Shown: positions 25,180 to 33,846 of the stretch, piece by piece
Layout: every line of letters begins with the position of its first letter
Numbering within the stretch: the stretch's first letter is position 1
Source: Actinomycetota bacterium
GTDB lineage: Bacteria; Actinomycetota; Coriobacteriia; Anaerosomatales; Anaerosomataceae
Direction of reading: 5' to 3'
Length of the DNA: 64,000 nucleotides
Assembly (NCBI GenBank): GCA_004348925.1
Contig: RCMX01000007.1
Location: 35,347-99,346, forward strand
Translations under genes and position numbers: made by a program
Notes under the pieces: model-generated
The model's database searches: none
Seen by the model: only the letters and a program-made list of their open reading frames with translations
Told to the model about the DNA's origin: nothing

Positions 25180-25188
25180 TGCTAGAAT
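25180..25188 (+). promoter_or_regulatory. Extended -10 promoter of the binding-protein/HD-GYP genes
   Basis: TGC followed by TAGAAT (25183-25188), five of six to the -10 consensus. The -35 position falls inside the terminator stem. Transcription would begin near 25195, 30 nt before the ATG. Confidence 0.5.
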
Positions 25189-25224
25189 GGCGCCGTGAAC
25201 GCATGCGCCCAGAAAGGACGGTCG

Positions 25225-26067
25225 ATGACATCACGCAGGGTGCGTCTGTGGATGGCCTTGATGCTCGTCGTCTCGTTGTCCCTCGTGGGCTGCACGTCGC
25301 CCACAAGGAGCACAGTCGTGCGGAAGCCGGGTGAGCCGGTTCGCGTTTCGGGTTCCGGCACATGCCTGCCCCTGCTGCGCATCCTCACAGCCGGGTACTC
25401 CGACACGACGGCCGATTTCGTGTATCTGCCCGGACTCCATTCCGGAGGCGGCATCAAGGGCGTCGCAAACGGCGATCTGGAGATCGGCGCCGTGTCGCGC
25501 CAGCTGACCGCCGAGGAGGCGAAGCTCGGTCTGCGGTACACGCTACTGTCCCGCGACGGGCTTGTGATCGCGACGCACCCCTCGGTCCCGATCGAGGGCC
25601 TCACGTCGCAGCAGGTCCGCGACATCTACCAGGGTAAGTACGCCAACTGGCGCGAACTCGGCGGGCCCGATCTGCCGATCACCATACTCGACCGCAACGA
25701 GGATGAGTCGGCGAAGATCATCCTTCGGGAGTACGTCCTCGGCAAAGACCTCAAGATCACGCCGAAGGCCGTCAACCTCTACTACGAGCCGGACATGATC
25801 GAGGGCCTGCAGTCCACGGTCGGTGCCATCGGGTACTTCTCTCTCGGATACGGGATCTCGCAGGAGATTCCGGTCAATATGCTCAAGCTCGACGGCGTGG
25901 CTCCTTCAGTCGCCGCGATCGAGGACGGCACGTACAAGGTCATCAGGCCCCTCGGTGTCGTCACTGCCGAGGATGCCGGTGAGCAGATCGACGAGTTCCT
26001 GGCCTGGGCGACGAGCGCGAAGGCGGTGGAGCTGATCAAGAGCAGAGGCTTCGCCCCGGCGAAGTAG
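25225..26067 (+). CDS. PstS-like phosphate-binding lipoprotein
   Basis: 280 residues. A lipoprotein signal (LMLVVSLSLVGC, lipid on the Cys) exports it to the membrane surface. The PBP-like fold matches PstS-type binding proteins: VSGSGTCLPLL at the first ligand loop, then GDLEIGAVSRQLT, the hinge region IYQGKYANWRELGG and a C-terminal AIGYFSLGYG. Anion ligand, probably phosphate, is inferred from the family. No PstCAB genes are present; the next gene, 13 nt away, is a membrane HD-GYP protein, so the pair may sense rather than transport. AAAGGA precedes the ATG by 6 nt. Confidence 0.82.
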   Translation: MTSRRVRLWMALMLVVSLSLVGCTSPTRSTVVRKPGEPVRVSGSGTCLPLLRILTAGYSDTTADFVYLPGLHSGGGIKGVANGDLEIGAVSRQLTAEEAKLGLRYTLLSRDGLVIATHPSVPIEGLTSQQVRDIYQGKYANWRELGGPDLPITILDRNEDESAKIILREYVLGKDLKITPKAVNLYYEPDMIEGLQSTVGAIGYFSLGYGISQEIPVNMLKLDGVAPSVAAIEDGTYKVIRPLGVVTAEDAGEQIDEFLAWATSAKAVELIKSRGFAPAK

Positions 26068-26080
26068 AGCACCAGAGCAG

Positions 26081-28630
26081 ATGCGCCCCTTCGGTCGACA
26101 CCTCCACAACCAGATCATCGTGCCGCTCGTCGTGGCGTCGGTCGTCGTGGCGATCGTGGCGATGGCGATTGCCGTTGCGCTCGTCGGTCGCATCATCCAG
26201 TCGTGGATCGACCAGAGCGTCGAAGCGGTCATCGCCAACACGCACTCACGCCTTGAAGAGGCGAGCACGGACCTCCTGCGCAGTATCAAGATGGCTGCCG
26301 AGGACTCGCGCCTTGTCGAGGCAGCCCAATCTCGGGATGTTCAGACCCTGTCGGGCATTCTGGTGCTGCTCAACCAATCGATCGAAGCCGACAACCTGAT
26401 GCTGCTTGATGAAGACGGTGCGGTGATCGCGGCAACCGGACGGCTCCAGCTCATGCCCGGCGTGCTGCCGTTGGGCGGCACCGATCGCGACTGGGTCGTG
26501 CTGTCGATGAGCCATCCCATTCTGATCAGAATGGGGCAGTCCTATACGCTCACGGCGCTTGAGCCGGTGAAAGGGCCCGACGGGAGGACTTACACGCTCG
26601 CGCTGTCGGCGATTGTGGATGACGAATTCGTGAGGCGCATCTCGGAGGGCTCCGGCGCGATCGTAGGCGTCTACGACAACGCGGGGCATTCGGTCGCAGT
26701 TCGCACCACGAACACCCCCGAGGGCTCTGTCGCCGCCGCTGCGTTGCGGCGACCGGATCCCGCGGTCACCGAGGCTTTTGCCGGCATCGACGAGGGCACC
26801 ACGGTCCCGCTTGCTACCGCGGATGGAACGTTCAGACTCAAGGCGGACAGGATATCGTTCAAAGACGATCCGACCGGGAGCATGGCGTACCTGGTTGCAG
26901 CGCTGCCGACCACCGTTGCCGAGCAGACGAGGCGGACCACGACGAACCTAATCTTCATGTGGTCGGCTCTTGCGGTCCTCATCCTCCTCGGACTCAACTG
27001 GTGGGTCGCCCGGCGTGTCTCGGAGCCGCTCGTACAGCTCTCGGACAGTGTCGGACGAGTTGCCGAGGGCGACTTCACCGCGAAAGTGTCGTTCCATGGC
27101 ACCAACGAGATCACGCGCCTGGCTGACAACTTCAACACCATGACCGACTCGCTTCGCGAGCGCAGCGAAAGCCTCACCAAGAAGGTCCTGGAGCTTGCGA
27201 CTCTCTATGAGATGAGTCGCGCGCTCGGTTCGACGCTCGACCTGGAGACGCTCCTGGACTCGGTGCTTGACTCGGCGATGCGCATATTCAACGTCGAACT
27301 CGGGTACGTCACGCTGCGCGATCGCGAGAGCGGGCAGCTCGCGGTACGTTCGCTGCGGGGATCGTTGGCCGCGCGACCGGATGAGGCCGCGGTTCGGGCT
27401 TCGATGTCCGAGTGGGTCGTTCGCGAAGGCCGCCCGCTGATCTTCAATCCGCCACGTGCCGGGGAAGAGCCGAACGGCCGGGTCGACAGCGTCAGCGGCG
27501 CTCTCGCTGCGCTCTGTGTGCCGCTGGTCTCCAACGACGGAACCATCGGGGCGATCACGGTCGGCAGCCGCGACGCGCAGCACCGGTTCACAAGCGACGA
27601 CGTGCGGCTTCTGGCCACCATTGCGAACCATGTCACCATCGCCATCGGCAACATCGAGCTCTTCTCGACTCTGCAAGACGCGTATCTTGCGACCGTCAGA
27701 GCGCTCGCCGCCGCCGTTGACGCGAAGGATCCGTACACGCGAGGTCACTCGGATCGTGTTGCGCGGTACGCCGTCTCCATCGGGGAGAGCATGGCGCTCG
27801 CGCCCGAGCAGCGCACCGCGCTCGAGATGGCGGCGTACCTGCACGACATCGGGAAGATCGGCATCAGCGAGGAGATCCTCCTCAAGCCCGGGAAGCTCTC
27901 CGACGAGGAGATGGGCCAGATGCGGCACCACCCGCTCATCGGTGCCAACATCCTCAAACCGATCGCGTTCCCGTGGCCGATAGCGCCGGTTGTGCGTCAT
28001 CACCACGAGCATTTCGATGGACGCGGATATCCGGCGGGACTGAAGGGCGAGGAGATCCCGCTGTTGGCGCGCGTTCTCACCGTTGCCGATGCGTACGAGG
28101 CGATGGTCTCTGACCGTCCGTACCGTCGTGGGCGCTCGGAAGAGGACGCGATCCTTGAGCTGCGTCGTTGCTCGGGAACGCACTTCGACCCCCGCGTCGT
28201 CGACGCGTTCATCCACGTCATCGCCGAGAGTGCCGAGACTGCGAGCCTGACGGTGACCCCGCACACGGATGCGCCCGGCCCCGAAGAGGCCAGCGCGGTC
28301 TTCGTTGCCGTCTGTGATGGCATGTTCTCAAGCTTCAGACGCCTCGGCGGGCCTCGCCTCGCCGCCAATCTAGAGCAGGACATCAATGCGACCTTCGCCG
28401 AGCAGGGTCTCCCGTATGCGCTGACGGCCGGCCATCTCGTGCACGACGGTGACGCCGACGTCTCCGACATTGAGCAGCTTGAGCAGATGCGCCGCGCGAT
28501 GGCCGCCATCGCGGAGTTCATCGAGCGAACCTCCGGGGCCAGCCTCGTAAGCCACTTCTATGTCGAGGCCGTCGAGGCGCTCCCGGAGCGGATGCGACGT
28601 CAGGCGGATCACCTCGGCCTGCTGCACTAG
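26081..28630 (+). CDS. Membrane sensor HD-GYP c-di-GMP phosphodiesterase
   Basis: 849 residues. TM1 (about 10-36), an extracytoplasmic Cache-like sensor (about 40-285), TM2 (about 287-308), HAMP (about 309-361), a coiled linker, GAF (about 386-530) and HD-GYP (about 535-700). Metal ligands are intact: H588-D589 in HDIGKIGI, H640-H642 and H644 in HHHEHFDGRGYP, with GYP at 649-651. An extra C-terminal domain (about 725-849) is not recognised. The enzyme should hydrolyse cyclic di-GMP. It lies 13 nt after a PstS-like lipoprotein that may feed it a ligand signal. Confidence 0.9.
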   Translation: MRPFGRHLHNQIIVPLVVASVVVAIVAMAIAVALVGRIIQSWIDQSVEAVIANTHSRLEEASTDLLRSIKMAAEDSRLVEAAQSRDVQTLSGILVLLNQSIEADNLMLLDEDGAVIAATGRLQLMPGVLPLGGTDRDWVVLSMSHPILIRMGQSYTLTALEPVKGPDGRTYTLALSAIVDDEFVRRISEGSGAIVGVYDNAGHSVAVRTTNTPEGSVAAAALRRPDPAVTEAFAGIDEGTTVPLATADGTFRLKADRISFKDDPTGSMAYLVAALPTTVAEQTRRTTTNLIFMWSALAVLILLGLNWWVARRVSEPLVQLSDSVGRVAEGDFTAKVSFHGTNEITRLADNFNTMTDSLRERSESLTKKVLELATLYEMSRALGSTLDLETLLDSVLDSAMRIFNVELGYVTLRDRESGQLAVRSLRGSLAARPDEAAVRASMSEWVVREGRPLIFNPPRAGEEPNGRVDSVSGALAALCVPLVSNDGTIGAITVGSRDAQHRFTSDDVRLLATIANHVTIAIGNIELFSTLQDAYLATVRALAAAVDAKDPYTRGHSDRVARYAVSIGESMALAPEQRTALEMAAYLHDIGKIGISEEILLKPGKLSDEEMGQMRHHPLIGANILKPIAFPWPIAPVVRHHHEHFDGRGYPAGLKGEEIPLLARVLTVADAYEAMVSDRPYRRGRSEEDAILELRRCSGTHFDPRVVDAFIHVIAESAETASLTVTPHTDAPGPEEASAVFVAVCDGMFSSFRRLGGPRLAANLEQDINATFAEQGLPYALTAGHLVHDGDADVSDIEQLEQMRRAMAAIAEFIERTSGASLVSHFYVEAVEALPERMRRQADHLGLLH

Positions 28631-28663
28631 CGACCGATTCCCGGCTTCCGGGCGCGCATTTGC

Positions 28664-28672
28664 TGCTACACT
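28664..28672 (+). promoter_or_regulatory. Extended -10 promoter of lysC-asd
   Basis: TGC then TACACT (28667-28672). The start would be near 28679, about 50 nt before lysC. A small CCCGG/CCGGG hairpin at 28640-28652 between the genes may end the preceding transcript. Confidence 0.45.
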
Positions 28673-28730
28673 ATCTGCCAATGTTCAGCTGACCGGTGGG
28701 GATGGACCGCACCCCACGCCCGGAGGCGCA

Positions 28731-29990
28731 ATGGCTCGCATCGTCCAGAAGTATGGCGGCACCTCGGTCGGAACGCCCGACCGTATCCGCGCGGTCGCGA
28801 GGCGCCTTATCGCTCGAAAGCGAGCGGGCGACGATGTCGTCGCTGTCGTCTCGGCCATGGGACACGTGACCGATGAACTCGTCGAGCTTGCCTCGGCGAT
28901 CTGCAGCGATCCGCCCGACCGCGAGATGGACATGCTGCTCTCCACCGGGGAGCAGGTCTCGATCGCCCTGCTGGCCATGGCGATCCATGCCGAAGGTCAC
29001 GACGCGATCTCGTTCACCGGACCGCAAGTCGGGATCGTGACCGATCCGGTGCATGGCAAGGCTAAGATCCAGGAGGTCAAGGGCGACCGCATCCTCGACG
29101 CGCTCGCCGAGGGCCAGATCGTCATCGTCGCGGGATTCCAGGGCGCCACCGAAGACGGTCAGATCACCACCCTCGGGCGCGGTGGTTCCGACACGACCGC
29201 TGTGGCCGTGGCGGCGGGCACGCATGCGGACGTGTGCGAGATCTACACCGATGTTGACGGCGTGTTCACGGCGGACCCCCGCATCGTGCCGGCGGCCCGC
29301 AAGCTCGATACCATCGGGTATGAGGCGATGCTCGAGATGGCGGCATCCGGAGCGGGCGTCCTGCAGCTGCGCAGTGTGGAGTTCGCGCGCAATCACGGCG
29401 TGGTCATCCATTGCCGCTCCAGCTTCAACGACTGCCCCGGCACCATCGTCAAGGAGGCCGATAGCACCATGGAACAGGCGATCATCTCGGGAGTGACGCA
29501 CGATACGTCCGAGGCGAAGGTGACCATCCGAGACGTTCCTGACCGCCCGGGTGTCGCCGCGCTCGTGTTCACGCGCATGGCGGACGCGAACGTGAACGTC
29601 GACATGATCATCCAGAACGTGTCCGAGGACGGGACGACGGACATCTCCTTCACCTCCCCCAAGACAGATCTGGTTCGGGCGAAGCGTGCCGCCGAGGCGG
29701 TCGTCGCCGAGCTACAGGCACGTACCTACTCGGTCGACGAGTCCATCGCGAAGATCTCGCTTGTGGGCGCAGGCATGAAGACGCATCCCGGTGTGGCCGC
29801 GCAGATGTTCCGGACCCTTGCCGAGGCAGGCGTGAACATCGACCTGATCTCCACCTCGTCCATCCGCATCTCGTGCGTGATCGAGGGCGATAAGGTAGGC
29901 GTCGCCGTTCGTGCGCTGCACACGAGCTTCGGGCTCGACAGCGGCGCGGTCGTCGCCGAGGTCTCGCCGGGCTGTGGAGAGGGAGTCTAG
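28731..29990 (+). CDS. lysC: Aspartate kinase
   Basis: 419-residue enzyme making aspartyl phosphate, the first step to lysine, threonine, methionine and diaminopimelate. The amino-acid kinase domain begins with VQKYGGTSVG and includes FTGPQVGI, GRGGSDTTAVAVA and YTDVDGVFTADPR. Two C-terminal ACT domains (about 265-419) give feedback control, probably by lysine and/or threonine. The ATG at 28731 follows CGGAGGC; an earlier frame start at 28560 lies in the previous gene. asd follows after 4 nt. Confidence 0.95.
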   Translation: MARIVQKYGGTSVGTPDRIRAVARRLIARKRAGDDVVAVVSAMGHVTDELVELASAICSDPPDREMDMLLSTGEQVSIALLAMAIHAEGHDAISFTGPQVGIVTDPVHGKAKIQEVKGDRILDALAEGQIVIVAGFQGATEDGQITTLGRGGSDTTAVAVAAGTHADVCEIYTDVDGVFTADPRIVPAARKLDTIGYEAMLEMAASGAGVLQLRSVEFARNHGVVIHCRSSFNDCPGTIVKEADSTMEQAIISGVTHDTSEAKVTIRDVPDRPGVAALVFTRMADANVNVDMIIQNVSEDGTTDISFTSPKTDLVRAKRAAEAVVAELQARTYSVDESIAKISLVGAGMKTHPGVAAQMFRTLAEAGVNIDLISTSSIRISCVIEGDKVGVAVRALHTSFGLDSGAVVAEVSPGCGEGV

Positions 29991-29994
29991 CGCG

Positions 29995-31020
29995 ATGAGC
30001 CGGACGAAGAGCATGCCACGCAACCCTGTCGTCGCCGTCGCCGGGGCTACCGGTGCCGTCGGTATCGAGATGCTGAAGGTCCTCGAGCAGCGAGGGTTTC
30101 CCGCATCTCGAGTCATAGCCCTCGCGTCATCCCGCTCCGCGGGCAAGCGGCTCCCGTTCTCCGGAGGCGAACTCGTGGTCGAGAAGATGACCGACGCGAG
30201 CTTCGAGGGCGTCGACATCGCGCTCTTCTCGGCGGGAGCGGGTGTCAGCAAGCAGTTCCGCGATGCCGTGACCCGTGTCGGTTGCGTCATGATCGACAAC
30301 TCCTCGGCGTTTCGGATGGATGAGGATGTGCCGCTGGTCGTCCCCGAGGTGAACCCCGAGGATGTTGCATGGCACGCCGGCGTCATCGCGAATCCGAACT
30401 GCTCCACCATCCAGATGGTGGTGGCGCTCAAACCGCTCGCAGACCTGGCGCCGATCGAGCGCGTCGTCGTGGCGACGTATCAAGCGGCCTCGGGCGCCGG
30501 TCAGGCTGCGATGGACGAGCTGTACGCGCAAAGCGGTGCGTTCCTGGCCGGTGAAGGCCTGCACGTCGAGCAGTTCGCTCATCGGATCGCATTCAACTGC
30601 ATACCTCACATCGATGTCTTCCTGGAGGATGGCTCCACCAAAGAAGAGTGGAAGATGGTCGTTGAAACGAAGAAGATCATGCACGCGCCGGACGTCCGCG
30701 TCGCCGCCACATGCGTGCGCGTTCCCGTGCTGCGGTGCCACTCGGAGTCCGTGAACGTCGAGTTCTCGGCACCGGTCTCGCTGGACGCCGCGCGTGAAGC
30801 GCTTCGGTCGGCAGCGGGCGTCACCGTCATGGACGATCCTTCGGAGAATCTGTACCCGATGCCTGCGCTGCTGGAAGGCACCGATGATGTCTACGTTGGT
30901 CGACTGCGCGTCGACGAGACGGTTCCGAACGGGCTCCAGTTGTGGTGTGTCGCGGACCAGCTGCGCAAGGGTGCCGCTCTCAACGCGATTCAGATAGCCG
31001 AACTGCTGCTTCCGCGCTAA
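29995..31020 (+). CDS. asd: Aspartate-semialdehyde dehydrogenase
   Basis: 341 residues. NADPH-dependent reduction of aspartyl phosphate to the semialdehyde, the second step of the aspartate pathway. The Rossmann start is VVAVAGATGAVGIEML, the active-site cysteine is in NPNCSTIQM, and the catalytic histidine is in the later HSESVNVEF region; PHIDVF is also conserved. It forms a two-gene operon with lysC. The ATG at 29995 follows GGAGAGGGA; the reading frame is open further upstream within lysC. Confidence 0.94.
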   Translation: MSRTKSMPRNPVVAVAGATGAVGIEMLKVLEQRGFPASRVIALASSRSAGKRLPFSGGELVVEKMTDASFEGVDIALFSAGAGVSKQFRDAVTRVGCVMIDNSSAFRMDEDVPLVVPEVNPEDVAWHAGVIANPNCSTIQMVVALKPLADLAPIERVVVATYQAASGAGQAAMDELYAQSGAFLAGEGLHVEQFAHRIAFNCIPHIDVFLEDGSTKEEWKMVVETKKIMHAPDVRVAATCVRVPVLRCHSESVNVEFSAPVSLDAAREALRSAAGVTVMDDPSENLYPMPALLEGTDDVYVGRLRVDETVPNGLQLWCVADQLRKGAALNAIQIAELLLPR

Positions 31021-31080
31021 CATTAAGGAACGCGACGAGGAGCGCAGCCCGACTCATCGCTCACATCGGGGAGGATCGCC

Positions 31081-31761
31081 ATGGCCGAAGGTACCGTGCT
31101 CATCGTCGAAGACGACGCAACGATCGCTCGCTTCGTGGAACTGGAGCTAGAACACGCCGGATTCAGCGTGCTTCGAGCCGGGGATGGTCCCACTGCGATC
31201 GATTTGCTTGAGAGCAACGACGTGTCGCTGCTCATTCTCGATCTGATGCTCCCGGGCATCGACGGCATCGACGTCGCACGTCACATCCGCAAGAAAGGCT
31301 CGACGGTCCCGATCCTCATGCTGACCGCACGCGCCGAGACTCACGATGTGGTCTCCGGCTTCGAAGCCGGAGCGGATGACTACCTACGCAAGCCGTTCGA
31401 GATCCCCGAACTGTTGTCCCGGGTGCGCGCTTTGCTCAAACGTGCCCGCGGAGTCGCCGCTCAGACCCCGTACGAGGCATCCGGCATCCGCATCGATCCG
31501 GAGAAGCGCGAAGCGACGATCGCCGGGAAGTCGCTCGATCTGACCGCGAAGGAGTTCGATCTCCTCGCGTACCTGGTCGCGAATGCCGGCCGGGTCATCT
31601 CGCGTGATGAGATCCTCGAATCAGTGTGGGGCGGACAGCACGCGACTGACAGCAATGTCATCGAAGTATTCGTCTGTCACCTCCGCAACAAGATCAGCGA
31701 CAAGGAGAACAAGCTCATTCAGACGATCCGAGGAGTCGGCTACTTCTTTGCGAGGGGCTAG
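31081..31761 (+). CDS. OmpR/PhoB-family response regulator
   Basis: 226 residues: receiver domain with acidic pair EDD near 10-12, phosphorylated D54 (LLILDLMLPG) and K in RKPF, then a winged-helix DNA-binding domain (about 130-224) with LTAKEFDLLAYL and VIEVFVCHLRNKI. GGGGAGG precedes the ATG. The kinase gene follows with no spacer. This gene opens a six-gene array that ends with the UGA-containing thiol oxidoreductase at 37307. Whether transcription starts here or reads through from asd is unclear, as no promoter is seen in the 60-base gap. Confidence 0.93.
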   Translation: MAEGTVLIVEDDATIARFVELELEHAGFSVLRAGDGPTAIDLLESNDVSLLILDLMLPGIDGIDVARHIRKKGSTVPILMLTARAETHDVVSGFEAGADDYLRKPFEIPELLSRVRALLKRARGVAAQTPYEASGIRIDPEKREATIAGKSLDLTAKEFDLLAYLVANAGRVISRDEILESVWGGQHATDSNVIEVFVCHLRNKISDKENKLIQTIRGVGYFFARG

Positions 31762-33273
31762 TTGCGCCCACTCTCGATACGGGCGCGCGTTCTGTATCTC
31801 GCGATCGTCTTCGCGCTGTTGCTGGTCGGGAGTGTGACGCTGGCCACGTACTTCTTCGTGGCGGATGGCATGGCGCACTCCGCCCAGAGCACGACGTGGC
31901 GCCTTGCAAGAACGACCTCCCAGGCCATCTCGAAGGCGACGACGACCGCCAAGCTTCAAGCTGCGGCCGAGGGGTTGGTCGGCGAGGAGAGGGAGCACGA
32001 AGCGCTCAGGCTTCTCATGCGCGGGATTCCTGATCTGTTCACCGTAGGCGGCGTCGAAGACGGGAGCTTCGCGCTCTATGTTCGGGAGGCGACCGACAAC
32101 CGGCTGAGCCTCGTCTGGTTCAGTGACGATCGCGCTGTCGTCAACGAGGCCGCCGGACGCGATGAGGCCCTACTGGATCGTCAGCCGATGCAGACCAGCC
32201 CGGCAGGCAGAGATCTTCTCACCGGCATGTTCAGCCAGGCGGATCTTGGTTCCTACGTCGTGCACATCCCGCTCTCCCTTCCCAACAACGCCGTCGGTGT
32301 GATGGATGTGGTCTACCTACCGACGCGCGAAGAAAGCATTCTCGACTCGGCCAGACAGCCGATGTTCATCGTCGGTGCGTTCGCCATGTTGGTGGCCGTG
32401 GTCATGCTGCAGATCATCATGGGATGGGTTCTCTCTCTCGTGGACGACGTTCGGACCGCAGCAGAATCGGTCGACGCCGGGCAGCTCGAGGTCCGGTTGC
32501 CCGAGGACGGCGAGCATGAGATCGCGGACCTGGCCAAGTCGCTCAATGCGCTCATCGACCGGCTTCGTCGGCGGGCGGAAGCCCAGACGCGCTTCGTAGC
32601 CGACGCTTCACATGAACTGGCAACGCCTGTGGCGGGGATCCGCGGATACGTCAACATCCTGAGAGCCTGGGGTGCCGAGGATCCTGAGATGCGCGAGGAA
32701 GCCATCGCAGCGATCGACCGGGAATCCCGACGGATGGCACGGCTGTGCAGCGACCTGCTGTCGATGATCCGTAGCGACGGCGTTCTGGACTTCCGCAATG
32801 CCCGCTACGACATCAACGCCGCCAGTCGAGAGGTTCTTGCCGGCGCGGCGACCCGCTACATCGACAAGAACCTGGAGTTCGTCGGACCTGATGAAGGACC
32901 GCTGTGGCTCTACGGCGACCACGACCGCATCGAGGAAGCCCTTGCGATTCTTGTGGATAACGCCTGCAAGTACACGCCGGCGAACGGTCGGGTCCAGCTC
33001 AAGACGCGTCGGCATCGCGATCGTGTGGTTGTCGAAGTGACGGACACCGGCGTGGGTATTCCCGAGAGCGACTTGCCGAGCATCTTCGAGCGGTTCTACC
33101 GGAGCGATGCATCCAGGTCCAAAGAGACAGGCGGATTCGGTCTCGGCCTGCCCATCGCGAAGCACATCATCGATGCCAGTGGCGGTATGATATGGGTTCG
33201 CAGCAAGGTCGCCTCGGGTACGACCTTCACGATCTCGCTGCCTCGCAATCGTGCGAAGGAATCCAAGGAGTGA
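31762..33273 (+). CDS. Two-component sensor histidine kinase
   Basis: 503 residues starting at TTG directly after the regulator stop, with GAGGGGC upstream. TM1 (about 10-36), an extracytoplasmic sensor (about 37-200), TM2 (about 202-228), HAMP, HisKA with phospho-acceptor H284 (DASHELATPVAG), and HATPase with N-box DNACKYTP, DTGVGIPESDLP and GFGLGLPIA. It should phosphorylate the adjacent OmpR-type regulator. The signal is unknown; the downstream iron-sulfur and thiol-redox genes make a redox or gas signal a fair guess. Confidence 0.93.
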   Translation: MRPLSIRARVLYLAIVFALLLVGSVTLATYFFVADGMAHSAQSTTWRLARTTSQAISKATTTAKLQAAAEGLVGEEREHEALRLLMRGIPDLFTVGGVEDGSFALYVREATDNRLSLVWFSDDRAVVNEAAGRDEALLDRQPMQTSPAGRDLLTGMFSQADLGSYVVHIPLSLPNNAVGVMDVVYLPTREESILDSARQPMFIVGAFAMLVAVVMLQIIMGWVLSLVDDVRTAAESVDAGQLEVRLPEDGEHEIADLAKSLNALIDRLRRRAEAQTRFVADASHELATPVAGIRGYVNILRAWGAEDPEMREEAIAAIDRESRRMARLCSDLLSMIRSDGVLDFRNARYDINAASREVLAGAATRYIDKNLEFVGPDEGPLWLYGDHDRIEEALAILVDNACKYTPANGRVQLKTRRHRDRVVVEVTDTGVGIPESDLPSIFERFYRSDASRSKETGGFGLGLPIAKHIIDASGGMIWVRSKVASGTTFTISLPRNRAKESKE

Positions 33274-33274
33274 C

Positions 33275-33835
33275 GTGAAGCACTCTCGCCGTATCGCTCA
33301 GGCGGGCATCATCGCGGCCGTCTACGCCGTGTTGACGTTCGTCATGATCCAGACGGGGCTGGCCTCCGGTCCGGTTCAGTTCCGACTCAGTGAGGCGCTC
33401 ACGGTCGTGGCGTGCCTTACACCGGCCGCGATTCCCGGACTCGCGCTGGGCTCCGTCGTCGCGAATGCCGCGATGCTGCCGGTCTTCGGGCCGATCGCGC
33501 TGCTGGACGTGGTCTTCGGATCGCTCGGCACGCTGCTCGGGGCGATGTGGATGTGGCGCTTCCGCAGGCGCAGGTCGATCGCGCTGCTCGGCCCGGTCGT
33601 GACCAACGCGCTCATCGTGCCGGCATATCTGCCGATCATCCTGGCGGCCGGCGGCTACTACGAGCACACGATATTCGGTGTGAATATCGCGGCCTCGTGG
33701 CCCGCGATGTACGCTTTCGGTGTTGTGACGGTCGGGATCGGGCAGTTCGTCTCGGTGTACATCCTGGGCGGCCTGGTGTTGGTCGCTTTGAGGCGCCTCG
33801 GTTTCGAGCGGCTGTTCGGCATGGAGATCGACTGA
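33275..33835 (+). CDS. queT: QueT-family ECF transporter substrate-binding membrane protein
   Basis: 186 residues with five to six transmembrane helices. The family pattern is clear: AVYAVLTFVM, then QFRLSEALTVVACLTPAAIPGLALGSVVAN and LDVVFGSLGTLLGA. QueT proteins are predicted S-components for queuosine precursors and depend on a shared energising module that is not in this window. GTG start at 33275 with AAGGAG 4 nt upstream, one base after the kinase stop. No preQ1 riboswitch is visible in front, and its place inside a redox-type array is unexpected. Confidence 0.8.
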   Translation: MKHSRRIAQAGIIAAVYAVLTFVMIQTGLASGPVQFRLSEALTVVACLTPAAIPGLALGSVVANAAMLPVFGPIALLDVVFGSLGTLLGAMWMWRFRRRRSIALLGPVVTNALIVPAYLPIILAAGGYYEHTIFGVNIAASWPAMYAFGVVTVGIGQFVSVYILGGLVLVALRRLGFERLFGMEID

Positions 33836-33846
33836 CGGGGGACGCG

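Noticed and set aside
33240..33275. preQ1 riboswitch before queT
   Set aside because: There is only one base between the kinase stop and the queT start and no preQ1 aptamer sequence in the preceding bases.
33412..33846. N-terminal extension of the hydrogenase-like/GGDEF frame
   Set aside because: Overlaps queT in another frame; the composition is Arg/Gly-rich and the real start is GTG 33847 after a ribosome-binding site.
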